The notes beneath the pieces are model-generated. The model made no database searches. It saw only the letters and a list, made by a program, of their open reading frames with translations, and was not told the DNA's origin. A stretch of DNA of 36,534 nucleotides, taken from an uncultured Atopostipes sp. (GTDB taxonomy: Bacteria; Bacillota; Bacilli; Lactobacillales; Carnobacteriaceae_A). A program made the translations under genes and the position numbers. Shown here piece by piece: positions 23,042 to 30,549 of this stretch (its first letter is position 1; every line of letters begins with the position of its first letter). Where the stretch lies: contig CAJUOQ010000023.1 of assembly GCA_910588235.1 (NCBI GenBank), forward strand, positions 1 through 36,534, given 5' to 3'.

Positions 23042-24076
23042 TTAATCATTGATCGCTTCAATACCCGCTTGTTTTAATTTTTCGAGGTTGTCTTTCATCT
23101 TTTGTATTTCTTCTTGGGAGTGACCTTCCCAATCTTCCAGCTCTTTCACGACGCGAATAGGTTCACTTGTGCGATAAGAACGGGTAGGGTTTCCTGGAAA
23201 TTTTTGGTCAGTTAAGTTCGGATCATTTTCAATCTTCCCTAAAGGTGCCACTTGGTAGATCTTACCTACTCCTTCACCTAAAGCTAATTCTGCACCCCAA
23301 GCGGCAGCATTCATTGTACCCGTCAAGTAAACAAAATTTGCTTTATCCCCTTTTCCAAAATTCGATTTATATCCAGGTTCTAGCAAAGCGCCTGGTTCCA
23401 AATGAGCTTTCGTTCCGTGATAAAAAGGCCCTTCGTCTAACTCTTTATTCATGAATTCAGCAAGCCCTGTATCGGAGGTAAGTTTTTCTAAGTGATGAAA
23501 GATTTTTTCTTCGTTCCAATTCCACCATTGAAGTTCTTCTAAAAAATCTATCTTTTCCTCGCTAAATCGTTTCTTGATAAAAGTCGCCGGATTGCCGCCA
23601 TATATTGCATAAGCTTCCACATCTTTTACTACCGTTGAGTTTGCTGCAATGATGGCACCATTTCCGATGGTCACTCCTGGCATAATCGTTACATTTTGAC
23701 CGATCCAAACGTCATTTCCAATCACCGTATCTCCCTTGATGGGTAAGTCTCCTATTTCAGGGGTTACTTTTTCCCAGCCATTTGCAAAAATATTAAAAGG
23801 ATACGTCGTAATGCCGTCCATTTTATGATTTGCTCCATTCATAAGAAATGTAATCCCTTCGGCTATTGCACAAAATTTTCCGATCACTAACTGATCCCCT
23901 AAAAATTCATAATGATGAAGAATATGGTCGTAAAAGTTCTCAGGAGATTCACTCACTGTACTGTAGTAAGTATAGTCTCCAATTTCAACATTCAGACGTT
24001 TAGGTAGATTACTGATATAAACCACGGATTTTATATGTTCATTTGGATAAAGTTTATTCTTATCTGGTCCAATCAT
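23042..24076 (-). CDS. Vat-type acetyltransferase fused to Arr-type rifampin ADP-ribosyltransferase
   Basis: A single 344-residue frame carries two complete resistance-type domains. Residues 1 to about 212 are a left-handed beta-helix O-acetyltransferase of the Vat/xenobiotic type: HHYEFLGDQLVIGKFCAI, active-site His84 in MNGANHKMDG, TYPFNIFANGWEK, hexapeptide repeats and QWWNW. Vat proteins acetylate streptogramin A. Residues about 216-344 match Arr, which ADP-ribosylates rifamycins with NAD+: GPFYHGTKA (His220), FVYLTG (Tyr250), NDPNLTD (Asp285), FPGNPTRSYRT and EDWEGHS. The His-Tyr-Asp spacing of 30 and 35 equals that of H19, Y49 and D84 in stand-alone Arr. Start ATG with AAAAGGAGCG upstream. 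Downstream of a DUF554 gene by 24 bases. Both catalytic sets look intact; actual substrates are inference. Confidence 0.88.
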   Translation of the reverse strand: MIGPDKNKLYPNEHIKSVVYISNLPKRLNVEIGDYTYYSTVSESPENFYDHILHHYEFLGDQLVIGKFCAIAEGITFLMNGANHKMDGITTYPFNIFANGWEKVTPEIGDLPIKGDTVIGNDVWIGQNVTIMPGVTIGNGAIIAANSTVVKDVEAYAIYGGNPATFIKKRFSEEKIDFLEELQWWNWNEEKIFHHLEKLTSDTGLAEFMNKELDEGPFYHGTKAHLEPGALLEPGYKSNFGKGDKANFVYLTGTMNAAAWGAELALGEGVGKIYQVAPLGKIENDPNLTDQKFPGNPTRSYRTSEPIRVVKELEDWEGHSQEEIQKMKDNLEKLKQAGIEAIND

Positions 24077-24100
24077 AACTATTCGCTCCTTTTAAACCTT

Positions 24101-24778
24101 TTATAGAAATTGCATAATAATGACTGGAAAAAGCATCGCAGGCACATAGTTCATAATTTTTAATTCCGTAATTTCGAGTAAATTTAGACCTAAGCCAATT
24201 AATAACAGCGACCCGACGACGACCACTTCGTTGATCACAATATCTGATAAATAAGGGGCCATTAAACCCGCCAATAAAGTAATGGCTCCTTCATATAATA
24301 GAACCGGTAAGCTAGACAAAATAACGCCCGCGCCTAAAGATGAAGCGAGTAAAATGGAGACAATCCCATCTAAAATACTTTTAGCATATAAGGTCGAATG
24401 ATTGTTCAGTAAACCACTCTCTAAAGCTCCGACAATGGCCATTGAACCCACACAAAAAATCATGGTGGCGGCGATGAAGCCTTCCCCTAAATTATTGACA
24501 TAATTCAGGTGCTTGACCTTGTCTTCAATCTTTTTGACACTATTTACTAAGCGCTCTTCCAACTTCAAGGCTTCGCCAGTGATGGCACCTAATAGGACGG
24601 ATACGATCATAACCATAGTATTTTCAACCGTGATCACACCCACAATTCCTAACACTAACACACACAAGCCAATACCGTGCATAATCCTTTCGTTAAATCG
24701 CTCAGATATTCCAGCTTTAAAAATAATTCCAATGATTCCACAAATCACGATCGTTACTGCATTAACAATAGCACCCAT
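24101..24778 (-). CDS. DUF554 family membrane protein (YdfK/YqgA-like)
   Basis: 225 residues with about six or seven membrane helices. The N-terminus MGAIVNAVTIVICGIIGIIF, the cytoplasmic LEERLVNSVKKIE and the GSMAIVGALESGL segment are typical of DUF554. The closing helices contain GLGLNLLEI. The family's role is unknown; a transporter is plausible. First gene of the transcript, followed after 24 bases by the Vat-Arr fusion gene. Confidence 0.88.
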   Translation of the reverse strand: MGAIVNAVTIVICGIIGIIFKAGISERFNERIMHGIGLCVLVLGIVGVITVENTMVMIVSVLLGAITGEALKLEERLVNSVKKIEDKVKHLNYVNNLGEGFIAATMIFCVGSMAIVGALESGLLNNHSTLYAKSILDGIVSILLASSLGAGVILSSLPVLLYEGAITLLAGLMAPYLSDIVINEVVVVGSLLLIGLGLNLLEITELKIMNYVPAMLFPVIIMQFL

Positions 24779-24888
24779 CTATCCACTCACCTTTTAATTT
24801 TTTAATCATTACTCATTTATTTTTAATGTGGGTTTATTATAAGGGGCTTTTCGCGGATATTCAATTCGAATAGCAAATTCAAAGAAAA

Positions 24889-24921
24889 AGACCAAGTAAG
24901 AATCTTTTCCTACTTGGTCTT
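24889..24921 (-). terminator. Terminator of the DEAD-box helicase gene
   Basis: Perfect 11-bp stem AAGACCAAGTA (24889-24899) / TACTTGGTCTT (24911-24921) with an 11-nt loop. It follows the helicase stop by eight bases. Confidence 0.85.
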
Positions 24922-24929
24922 CTATTTTA

Positions 24930-26267
24930 TTAATTGGTGACATACGATTTTTTGCCACGTGAACCTCTTTTATTCTTTTTCTTTGAGTGATTCGATTTTT
25001 TTCGTTTTTTGAAATTACCTTTTTGTTGTTTGCCTTGATCCCCCGTCTTTTTGTTTGCTTTACGGCCAGAGGATTTTTTATTCTTTCTTCGATAATTTCG
25101 ATTAGCCGGTTTTGTGGTTGTATCTTTTAAGGGAAAAGGATGATCGGTATTTTCAGGAATTGTCTTGCCAATAAGCTTTTGAATGCCTTTCAACATCCCT
25201 TTCTCTTCATATGCACAGAATGAAAGAGCCACGCCTTTATCTCCTGCTCGTCCCGTACGTCCAATTCGGTGGACATAAGTCTCCGGAACTTCTGGTAAAT
25301 TATAGTTGATCACATGCGAAAGCTCATCAATATCGATCCCTCGAGCAGCAATATCTGTGGCGACAAGTATTCTTATTTTTCTTTGTTTAAAGTTCTTGAG
25401 CGCTTTTTGTCTCGCACTTTGTGATTTATTACCATGGATCGCTTGCGCAGGTAAACCGTTGTTACCTAAAGCTTTCACAATTTTATTCGCTCCATTTTTC
25501 GTGCGTGAAAAAATTAAAGCGGAATCCATCTTTTCATTTTTCAATAATTGGATTAAAAGATTTGTTTTATTCCCTTTATCGACAAAATAAACTTCTTGCT
25601 TAATTGTATCAACGGTCGAAGATACCGGCGTCACTTCGACTTTTACCGGGTCTTTTAAAATAGTTTTAGTTAGTTTTTCTATCGCTTGAGGCATCGTTGC
25701 AGAAAATAACATGGTTTGTCTGTCATGTGGAAGATATTTGACAATCTTTTTAACATCATCAATCATTCCCATATCTAACATTAGATCGGCTTCATCTAAA
25801 ACAAAATGTTGCGCCTGCTCTAAATGAATAAAGCCTTGATGAATAAGATCCAGCAATCGTCCTGGTGTGGCCACTAAAATATCTACACCCTTTTTTAGCG
25901 ATTTTGTTTGTGGGCGTTGGGAAACCCCACCATAAACAACGGATGTTTTTAGCTTCAAGTTCGTGCCGTATTTTTTAAAGCTATCACCGATTTGAATAGC
26001 TAGCTCTCGCGTTGGAGCTACAACGAGTGCTTTGATTTGTTGATTTCCTTTTGCAGTAGTTTGTTGATTGGCAATATTTTGTAGAATCGGAATCGCGAAT
26101 GCCGCCGTTTTACCGGTCCCTGTCTGAGCGGCTCCTAGTAAATCGCGTCCTGCAAGTAAGTGAGGGATTGCTTGTTCTTGGATAGGGGTAGGTTTCGTGT
26201 AGCCTTGTGCTTCTAAAGCCTTTTGAATCGGCTCAATTAAATTTAATTTGTTCATTAACAATAACAT
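24930..26267 (-). CDS. DEAD-box ATP-dependent RNA helicase
   Basis: RNA helicase of the RhlE/CshA group for ribosome assembly and cold-time RNA unwinding. It has the Q motif (TPIQEQAIPHLLAGRD), motif I AAQTGTGKT, motif Ib (VATPGRLLD), motif II VLDEADLML, motif III SATMP, motif V VATDIAARGID and motif VI HRIGRTGRAG. A long basic tail (NRKNKKSSGRK..., rich in Lys, Arg and Gly) ends the protein. Start is ambiguous: ATG at 26267 is only one or two bases from AGGAG, a TTG at 26261 has ideal spacing, and an ATG at 26255 begins the family's usual N-terminus. The mature protein is about 441-445 residues. Confidence 0.92.
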   Translation of the reverse strand: MLLLMNKLNLIEPIQKALEAQGYTKPTPIQEQAIPHLLAGRDLLGAAQTGTGKTAAFAIPILQNIANQQTTAKGNQQIKALVVAPTRELAIQIGDSFKKYGTNLKLKTSVVYGGVSQRPQTKSLKKGVDILVATPGRLLDLIHQGFIHLEQAQHFVLDEADLMLDMGMIDDVKKIVKYLPHDRQTMLFSATMPQAIEKLTKTILKDPVKVEVTPVSSTVDTIKQEVYFVDKGNKTNLLIQLLKNEKMDSALIFSRTKNGANKIVKALGNNGLPAQAIHGNKSQSARQKALKNFKQRKIRILVATDIAARGIDIDELSHVINYNLPEVPETYVHRIGRTGRAGDKGVALSFCAYEEKGMLKGIQKLIGKTIPENTDHPFPLKDTTTKPANRNYRRKNKKSSGRKANKKTGDQGKQQKGNFKKRKKSNHSKKKNKRGSRGKKSYVTN

Positions 26268-26450
26268 TCTCCTAGTAATATATAGTTAAAGATCTTTTTC
26301 GTTCCTGGGTAATCTTTTAAACCCAAACACTATTAATATTACTTGGTCGTTATTGGTAATATTCCAGAATGATAAGCCTTGAAAGGACTTACGGAATAGT
26401 GCTCGTTTCAGCGTAAATATTTATTACGCAATTCATAAATTATACCATAC
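26268..26450 (-). promoter_or_regulatory. Promoter and long 5' leader of the helicase gene
   Basis: On the minus strand TATAAT at 26439-26444 is preceded by TG one base upstream (TGGTATAAT), an extended -10. Transcription would start near 26432 and leave about 165 bases untranslated. A hairpin (TGGGT.../...ACCCA) lies close to the gene. Long structured leaders on cold-induced helicase genes are known in bacteria; this one is a candidate. Confidence 0.55.
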
Positions 26451-26501
26451 TTCTGTAAAGAAAAGGAGATTCTTTCACTTATTTTTCCAAACCATTAAAA
26501 T

Positions 26502-26538
26502 AAGACTGTTTTCTAAGTGGAGAGCAGAAAACAGTCTT
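26502..26538 (-). terminator. Terminator of the glyoxalase II-like gene
   Basis: Perfect 13-bp stem AAGACTGTTTTCT (26502-26514) / AGAAAACAGTCTT (26526-26538) with an 11-nt loop and a T-rich stretch on the minus strand. It follows the gene stop by eight bases. Confidence 0.85.
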
Positions 26539-26546
26539 TATAAAAA

Positions 26547-27248
26547 TTAAAATGAATCTCGTGCTTTTCTCAGTTCTATGAATTCTTCTAACGTTTCCGC
26601 CCTTAAAAAAGGATTGATTTCTTTTTCAAGTCCAATTGTACTCGGTAAACTAGGAATATTTTTATTATTTAAAGCTCTTACTCGTTCCAGTTCATCAATA
26701 ACCGCCGTACTTTCAGGCATAACCGTTTGTGCAAACTGTAAGTTCGTCAATGTATATTCATGCCCGGCAAAAACTTGAACGTCATCCGTTAACTCTTTAA
26801 ATCGTTGTAAAGCATTAAACTGCGCTTGATAGTCGCCCGTAAAAACTCGGCCACATCCGGCTGAAAATAAAGCATCGCCACAAAAAAGAAGTTTATCCAT
26901 GATAAAGCTCACATGTTCCTCGGTATGACCCGCCGTTTTAACAACATGGATTGTTTGACCGAATTGTTCAAATGTATCGCCTTCTTGGACCAAAACATCG
27001 GCAAGATCAGAAACTTCACTTGGACCATAAACCGGCGTGTCTGGATAGGTCTCTAAAATAGCTTCGACTCCCCCGACATGGTCTTCATGTTTATGCGTCA
27101 GTAAAATCGCCTTGAGTTGTAGTTTTTGTTCTTTTATATAATCTAATACTTGTTGCGCTTCTCCCGGATCAATAACCATCGCTTCTCCATCTTTCTCATA
27201 AACCCAGATATAATTATCTGAAAATGCTGGTAATGGCGTTATCTTCAT
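26547..27248 (-). CDS. gloB: Hydroxyacylglutathione hydrolase-like (glyoxalase II, GloB family)
   Basis: Metallo-beta-lactamase-fold thioesterase that finishes methylglyoxal detoxification by hydrolysing lactoylglutathione. The 233 residues include ILLTHKHEDHVGG (binuclear metal site), KTAGHTEEHVSF, FCGDALFSAGCGRVF, AGHEYTLTNLQFA and the C-terminal SLPSTIGLEKEINPFLR, which is the GloB hallmark. The THKHEDH variant keeps every metal ligand (H, H, D, H). ATG preceded by AGAGGG-type site. Monocistronic. Which thiol the host uses is not shown. Confidence 0.88.
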   Translation of the reverse strand: MKITPLPAFSDNYIWVYEKDGEAMVIDPGEAQQVLDYIKEQKLQLKAILLTHKHEDHVGGVEAILETYPDTPVYGPSEVSDLADVLVQEGDTFEQFGQTIHVVKTAGHTEEHVSFIMDKLLFCGDALFSAGCGRVFTGDYQAQFNALQRFKELTDDVQVFAGHEYTLTNLQFAQTVMPESTAVIDELERVRALNNKNIPSLPSTIGLEKEINPFLRAETLEEFIELRKARDSF

Positions 27249-27390
27249 TGTTATCCCTCTTCCATTTTTTTATTTTTTCTTAGAGCATCCGCTTGAATTC
27301 TTACTTTTTTATATCCTCGACACCAATTTTACCTTGCCTTATCATTTAACAATACAGCTTCCTTTACTCTCTACCATTTCCCATAAAAAA

Positions 27391-28992
27391 TTAAAAAACA
27401 TTTAGAATATAAGTGGCAATGTTATTCGCATGATCGGATAATCTTTCTAAGTTATTTAATGTTTCTAAAAAGACCATTCCCGAGTTTGTACCACACATTT
27501 TTTTATTCGCACGTTCGATGTGTCGATCTCTATTCGCCTCTTCAATGCGGTCTACTTCATCTTCGAGTTTATAAATTTTTCTAGATAGTTCTTCATCAGA
27601 TAACTCAAAAGCTTTTTTCGTTGTGGTTACGACATCAATACATTTATCGAATAAAACCATCAAATCTTTCACTGCTGGTTCTGTAAAGTTTACGTCGTTT
27701 TCCACCATATATCGTGTGGAACTTTTTAAATTATCGACATGATCGCCCATTCTTTCAAAATCATTAACAGTGTATAAAAACTTATTCACTTCTGTCTGCT
27801 GTAAATCCGACAAAGGTTCATTGGATAAGCGCATTAAATAATTTGTAATTTCGTGATCTAATTGATTAATCAAGTCTTCTCGCTTTACAATTTCTTCTAC
27901 TGAACGCATGTCTTTATTCAGCAAGGCTCCTTTTACTTGTTTCAAATTCTCTAACACCAAATCAGCCATTCGCAGAATTTCTTTATTCACTTGACCTAAA
28001 GCAATCGAAGGCGTCTCGATAATTCTTTTATCCAAATAGATAGATGCTGTCTTTTCCCTTTCATCTTCCCCAGGAATCACCCAATTGGCGAACTTTATAA
28101 TATACCCGACAAAAGGCAATTGTATCAATACACTTATAATATTAAAAAAGGTATGCGCGTTAGCGATTTGTCGAGAGACATTGTCTGGAGACATCATTAA
28201 CACTAAATGTCGAATAGGTACACTTAAAAACAACATAAAAATAAGAACCCCTATTAAATTAAAAATTAAATTAATAAGAGCTGTTCTTTTGGCATTTTTA
28301 TTAGCCCCTATACTCGATAATAAACCAGTCGTCGTTGTTCCTATATTTCCTCCTAATAACATCGGGAGAGCATGTTGAATATTAATTAATCCTTCTGTTC
28401 CTAATGCTTGTAATAAGCCGACTGCAGCACTACTACTCTGGATTAAAGTAGTGAGTAAGAAACCAGACAACATCCCTAAAAACGGATTGTCTAAAGTACT
28501 CATCACGCGGATAAAAGATGGATACTCTGCCAGCGACACGAGTCCGCCACTCATCATGTCCATCCCAATAAATAAAATGCCCACGCCTATAATGACTTCT
28601 GCAATATCCTGAATTCTTTTTTTTGAAGAGAACATTAATAAAGCTACACCGATAATAACTGCTAAAGGAGCGTATTCTGCTAAATTAAAAGCAATCAATT
28701 GTCCCGTGATCGTTGTCCCAATATTAGCTCCCATAATAACGCCAGCCGCTTGTGTTAATGACATAATCCCCGCGTTCACAAAACCGATCACCATCACTGA
28801 GGTCCCACTACTACTTTGAATTAATACCGAGACAACTGCCCCGACCAGCACGCCCATATATATATTTGTTGTAAGAACTTCAATAATCTTTTTTAATTCG
28901 TTCCCAGCTGTTTTTTGTAAACCAGCACTCATCACGGTCATGCCATATAAAAATAATCCTAAACCTCCCAATACAGTTAAAGCAATATTCAT
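27391..28992 (-). CDS. Na/Pi cotransporter family protein with PhoU-like tail
   Basis: 533 residues. The first about 310 are a polytopic membrane domain of the Na+/Pi cotransporter (NptA/YjbB) type with the two inverted QSSS repeats, QSSSGTSVMVIGF and QSSSAAVGLLQALG, and GANIGTTITGQ / GGNIGTTTTGLL. Residues about 340-533 are helical PhoU-like, with acid and base rich segments (MRSVEEIVKREDLINQLDHEI, then ERMGDHVDNLKSS). Proteins of this form export or import phosphate; the PhoU part binds metal or regulates. ATG start; no strong ribosome-binding site is close. No Pho regulator genes nearby. Confidence 0.9.
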   Translation of the reverse strand: MNIALTVLGGLGLFLYGMTVMSAGLQKTAGNELKKIIEVLTTNIYMGVLVGAVVSVLIQSSSGTSVMVIGFVNAGIMSLTQAAGVIMGANIGTTITGQLIAFNLAEYAPLAVIIGVALLMFSSKKRIQDIAEVIIGVGILFIGMDMMSGGLVSLAEYPSFIRVMSTLDNPFLGMLSGFLLTTLIQSSSAAVGLLQALGTEGLINIQHALPMLLGGNIGTTTTGLLSSIGANKNAKRTALINLIFNLIGVLIFMLFLSVPIRHLVLMMSPDNVSRQIANAHTFFNIISVLIQLPFVGYIIKFANWVIPGEDEREKTASIYLDKRIIETPSIALGQVNKEILRMADLVLENLKQVKGALLNKDMRSVEEIVKREDLINQLDHEITNYLMRLSNEPLSDLQQTEVNKFLYTVNDFERMGDHVDNLKSSTRYMVENDVNFTEPAVKDLMVLFDKCIDVVTTTKKAFELSDEELSRKIYKLEDEVDRIEEANRDRHIERANKKMCGTNSGMVFLETLNNLERLSDHANNIATYILNVF

Positions 28993-29413
28993 AACAAAAC
29001 TCCTATAGCATTTTAAATTTACTTAAAAAAGTATTTACTCATAATATCCAAAAGTTTCAAACGATTTAAAAACCTCGGCTTCAGAATATCTTTTAATCTT
29101 TCAAACATTCAGCAAAATTGCCACATAAAAATATACAGATAATGATTAAATCATCTGTATTTTTTAAAACTACTTATTTTCGTTCTTTATACGCAATGTT
29201 TGCCTAAAATATCCTAGCCATAAACGTTATCTACTTAAATAGAGACATTATTGCATTTTCTACTCTATAATAACACACTTTTCCGAGAAATTCGTTCCGT
29301 TTTTTCGAGTATATTATTTAAATTACTGCTCTGCACAAAGAAATATAAAATGGCATGGCGACCAAAAAAACCGAGACATCAAAAAGCGATATTCTCGGTT
29401 TTGTTATAATATT
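28993..29413. other. Gene-free stretch with two terminator-like hairpins
   Basis: No ORF is supported. A hairpin at 29133-29160 (ATACAGAT-AATGAT / ATCATCTGTAT) has T-run on the plus strand and A/T-rich sequence on the other, an orphan terminator. The terminator of the reductase gene is at 29368-29401. Between them lies AT-rich DNA that probably holds the cotransporter promoter. Confidence 0.5.
29368..29401 (-). terminator. Terminator of the RibD_C-type reductase gene
   Basis: Stem AAACCGAGA (29368-29376) / TCTCGGTTT (29393-29401), 16-nt loop, T-run on the minus strand. It follows the gene stop by 12 bases. Confidence 0.85.
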
Positions 29414-30139
29414 TTATTTTGAATCATTATCGATGGCGTAATGTAACCATACGGCGCTATCTTCTAGCGGCTTCGCTTCGATAAGGTTAAAAGAGAGAGG
29501 TTCTATCTCTGAGAGGCCTTTAACCGCTGTAAATAAGCTCGGGTTATCGGGATCTCCATCCGCAAAGGGACCAACAACTAAGCTCACTTCATCTACAAGT
29601 CCTTCTTGTAAATAAGACCAGTTCAGAACGCCGCCGCCACCAATCATTAAACGCTCTAAGCCAAAAACATCATATAGTTTGTGTAGCACGAATTCATTAT
29701 CTAATGAGTCGCCCTCACCCGCAATAATATAAGAAATATCATTCTGACGTAGAAAGTCCTTGTACCCATCCGTTGCTGCTTCACTGAGCACTTCAATCAC
29801 ATGGGCACGGCGATTCCCATAGTCCACATAATTTCTAGTCCAACCAATGACCCCTTTACGATCAATCGAGACATAATACATATCTGCCTCTCCATCCGCA
29901 ACAAAATCGCCGGCTGGTACTTCAACAGCGTCATCTAATTCTAATGTCTGTAAAGGTTGGTTATCCTCAGTGGTTGTCCGACCATTTAAATACCCTTTAA
30001 TATCAAAGACTTGCTCATCTGGGTATAATGCCAACTCTTGGTATTGTTGACTCGTCGTTTGGAACTTTGGACTATCTACCGTTTTTATTTTACCATCTAA
30101 CGAGACATGTGTATGAATAATGACATAAGGTTTCTTCAT
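29414..30139 (-). CDS. RibD C-terminal/dihydrofolate reductase-like protein
   Basis: 241 residues of the RibD_C fold (NADPH-dependent reductase of pyrimidine or pterin-like compounds). It begins PYVIIHTHVSLDGKI, has GYLNGRTT, GGGGVLNWSYLQEGLVDEVSLVVGPFADG (split: MIGGGGVLNWSYL, then GLVDEVSLVVGPF) and a terminal VWLHYAI. There is no deaminase domain and no riboflavin operon. The real substrate is unknown; this branch is often labelled 'dihydrofolate reductase family'. ATG with AAAGGAAC upstream. Monocistronic. Confidence 0.85.
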   Translation of the reverse strand: MKKPYVIIHTHVSLDGKIKTVDSPKFQTTSQQYQELALYPDEQVFDIKGYLNGRTTTEDNQPLQTLELDDAVEVPAGDFVADGEADMYYVSIDRKGVIGWTRNYVDYGNRRAHVIEVLSEAATDGYKDFLRQNDISYIIAGEGDSLDNEFVLHKLYDVFGLERLMIGGGGVLNWSYLQEGLVDEVSLVVGPFADGDPDNPSLFTAVKGLSEIEPLSFNLIEAKPLEDSAVWLHYAIDNDSK

Positions 30140-30549
30140 TTTGAATGTTCCTTTCTTAGGTTCTTACGCTATTTTTATTAGATCTTCGATAGCGACCGAA
30201 CAATTTTGACATGGATAAAACGGTTCAAGCAAAGTTCAATAAAACACTCCCTTGCTTCGTTCGGATTTTTCGACTACTCACTGACCAATCTTTACTTCTA
30301 CAGTATAAAGAAAATTTGTTTTAGCGAGAAATAGTTATTTTTCATGAGATGCGATAGACAAAAGGAATCGCCTCGCTATAATTTACAGCATCGTATAATA
30401 AACAAACTAAAAAAGCCGATTGCTCCTTTGAGCGAAATCGACTTTTCATTCCTTTTTGAGCAGCTTTTTTTAGAAAATTAGAACCATAACATAAATGGAT
30501 CTAATGAACGTCCCCTATTCAAAAAACAATATGTTTTCCTATTAATTTC
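30140..30549. other. Gene-free stretch between recQ and the reductase gene
   Basis: 410 bases without a supported gene. On the minus strand a TATACT near 30301 could be the -10 of the reductase gene, leaving a leader of about 150 bases. The recQ terminator lies at 30413-30444. The rest shows only AT-rich DNA. Confidence 0.5.
30413..30444 (-). terminator. Terminator of recQ
   Basis: Two-step stem: AAGCCGATT / AATCGACTT outside and GCTC / GAGC inside around CTTT. T-run on the minus strand. It lies about 105 bases after the recQ stop. Confidence 0.8.

Noticed and set aside
19426..24778. The resistance-type genes as an acquired island or integron
   Set aside because: No integrase, transposase, attachment repeat or sharp change in base composition is seen between them, and housekeeping exoA and corA lie among them. 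Acquisition is possible but not shown.
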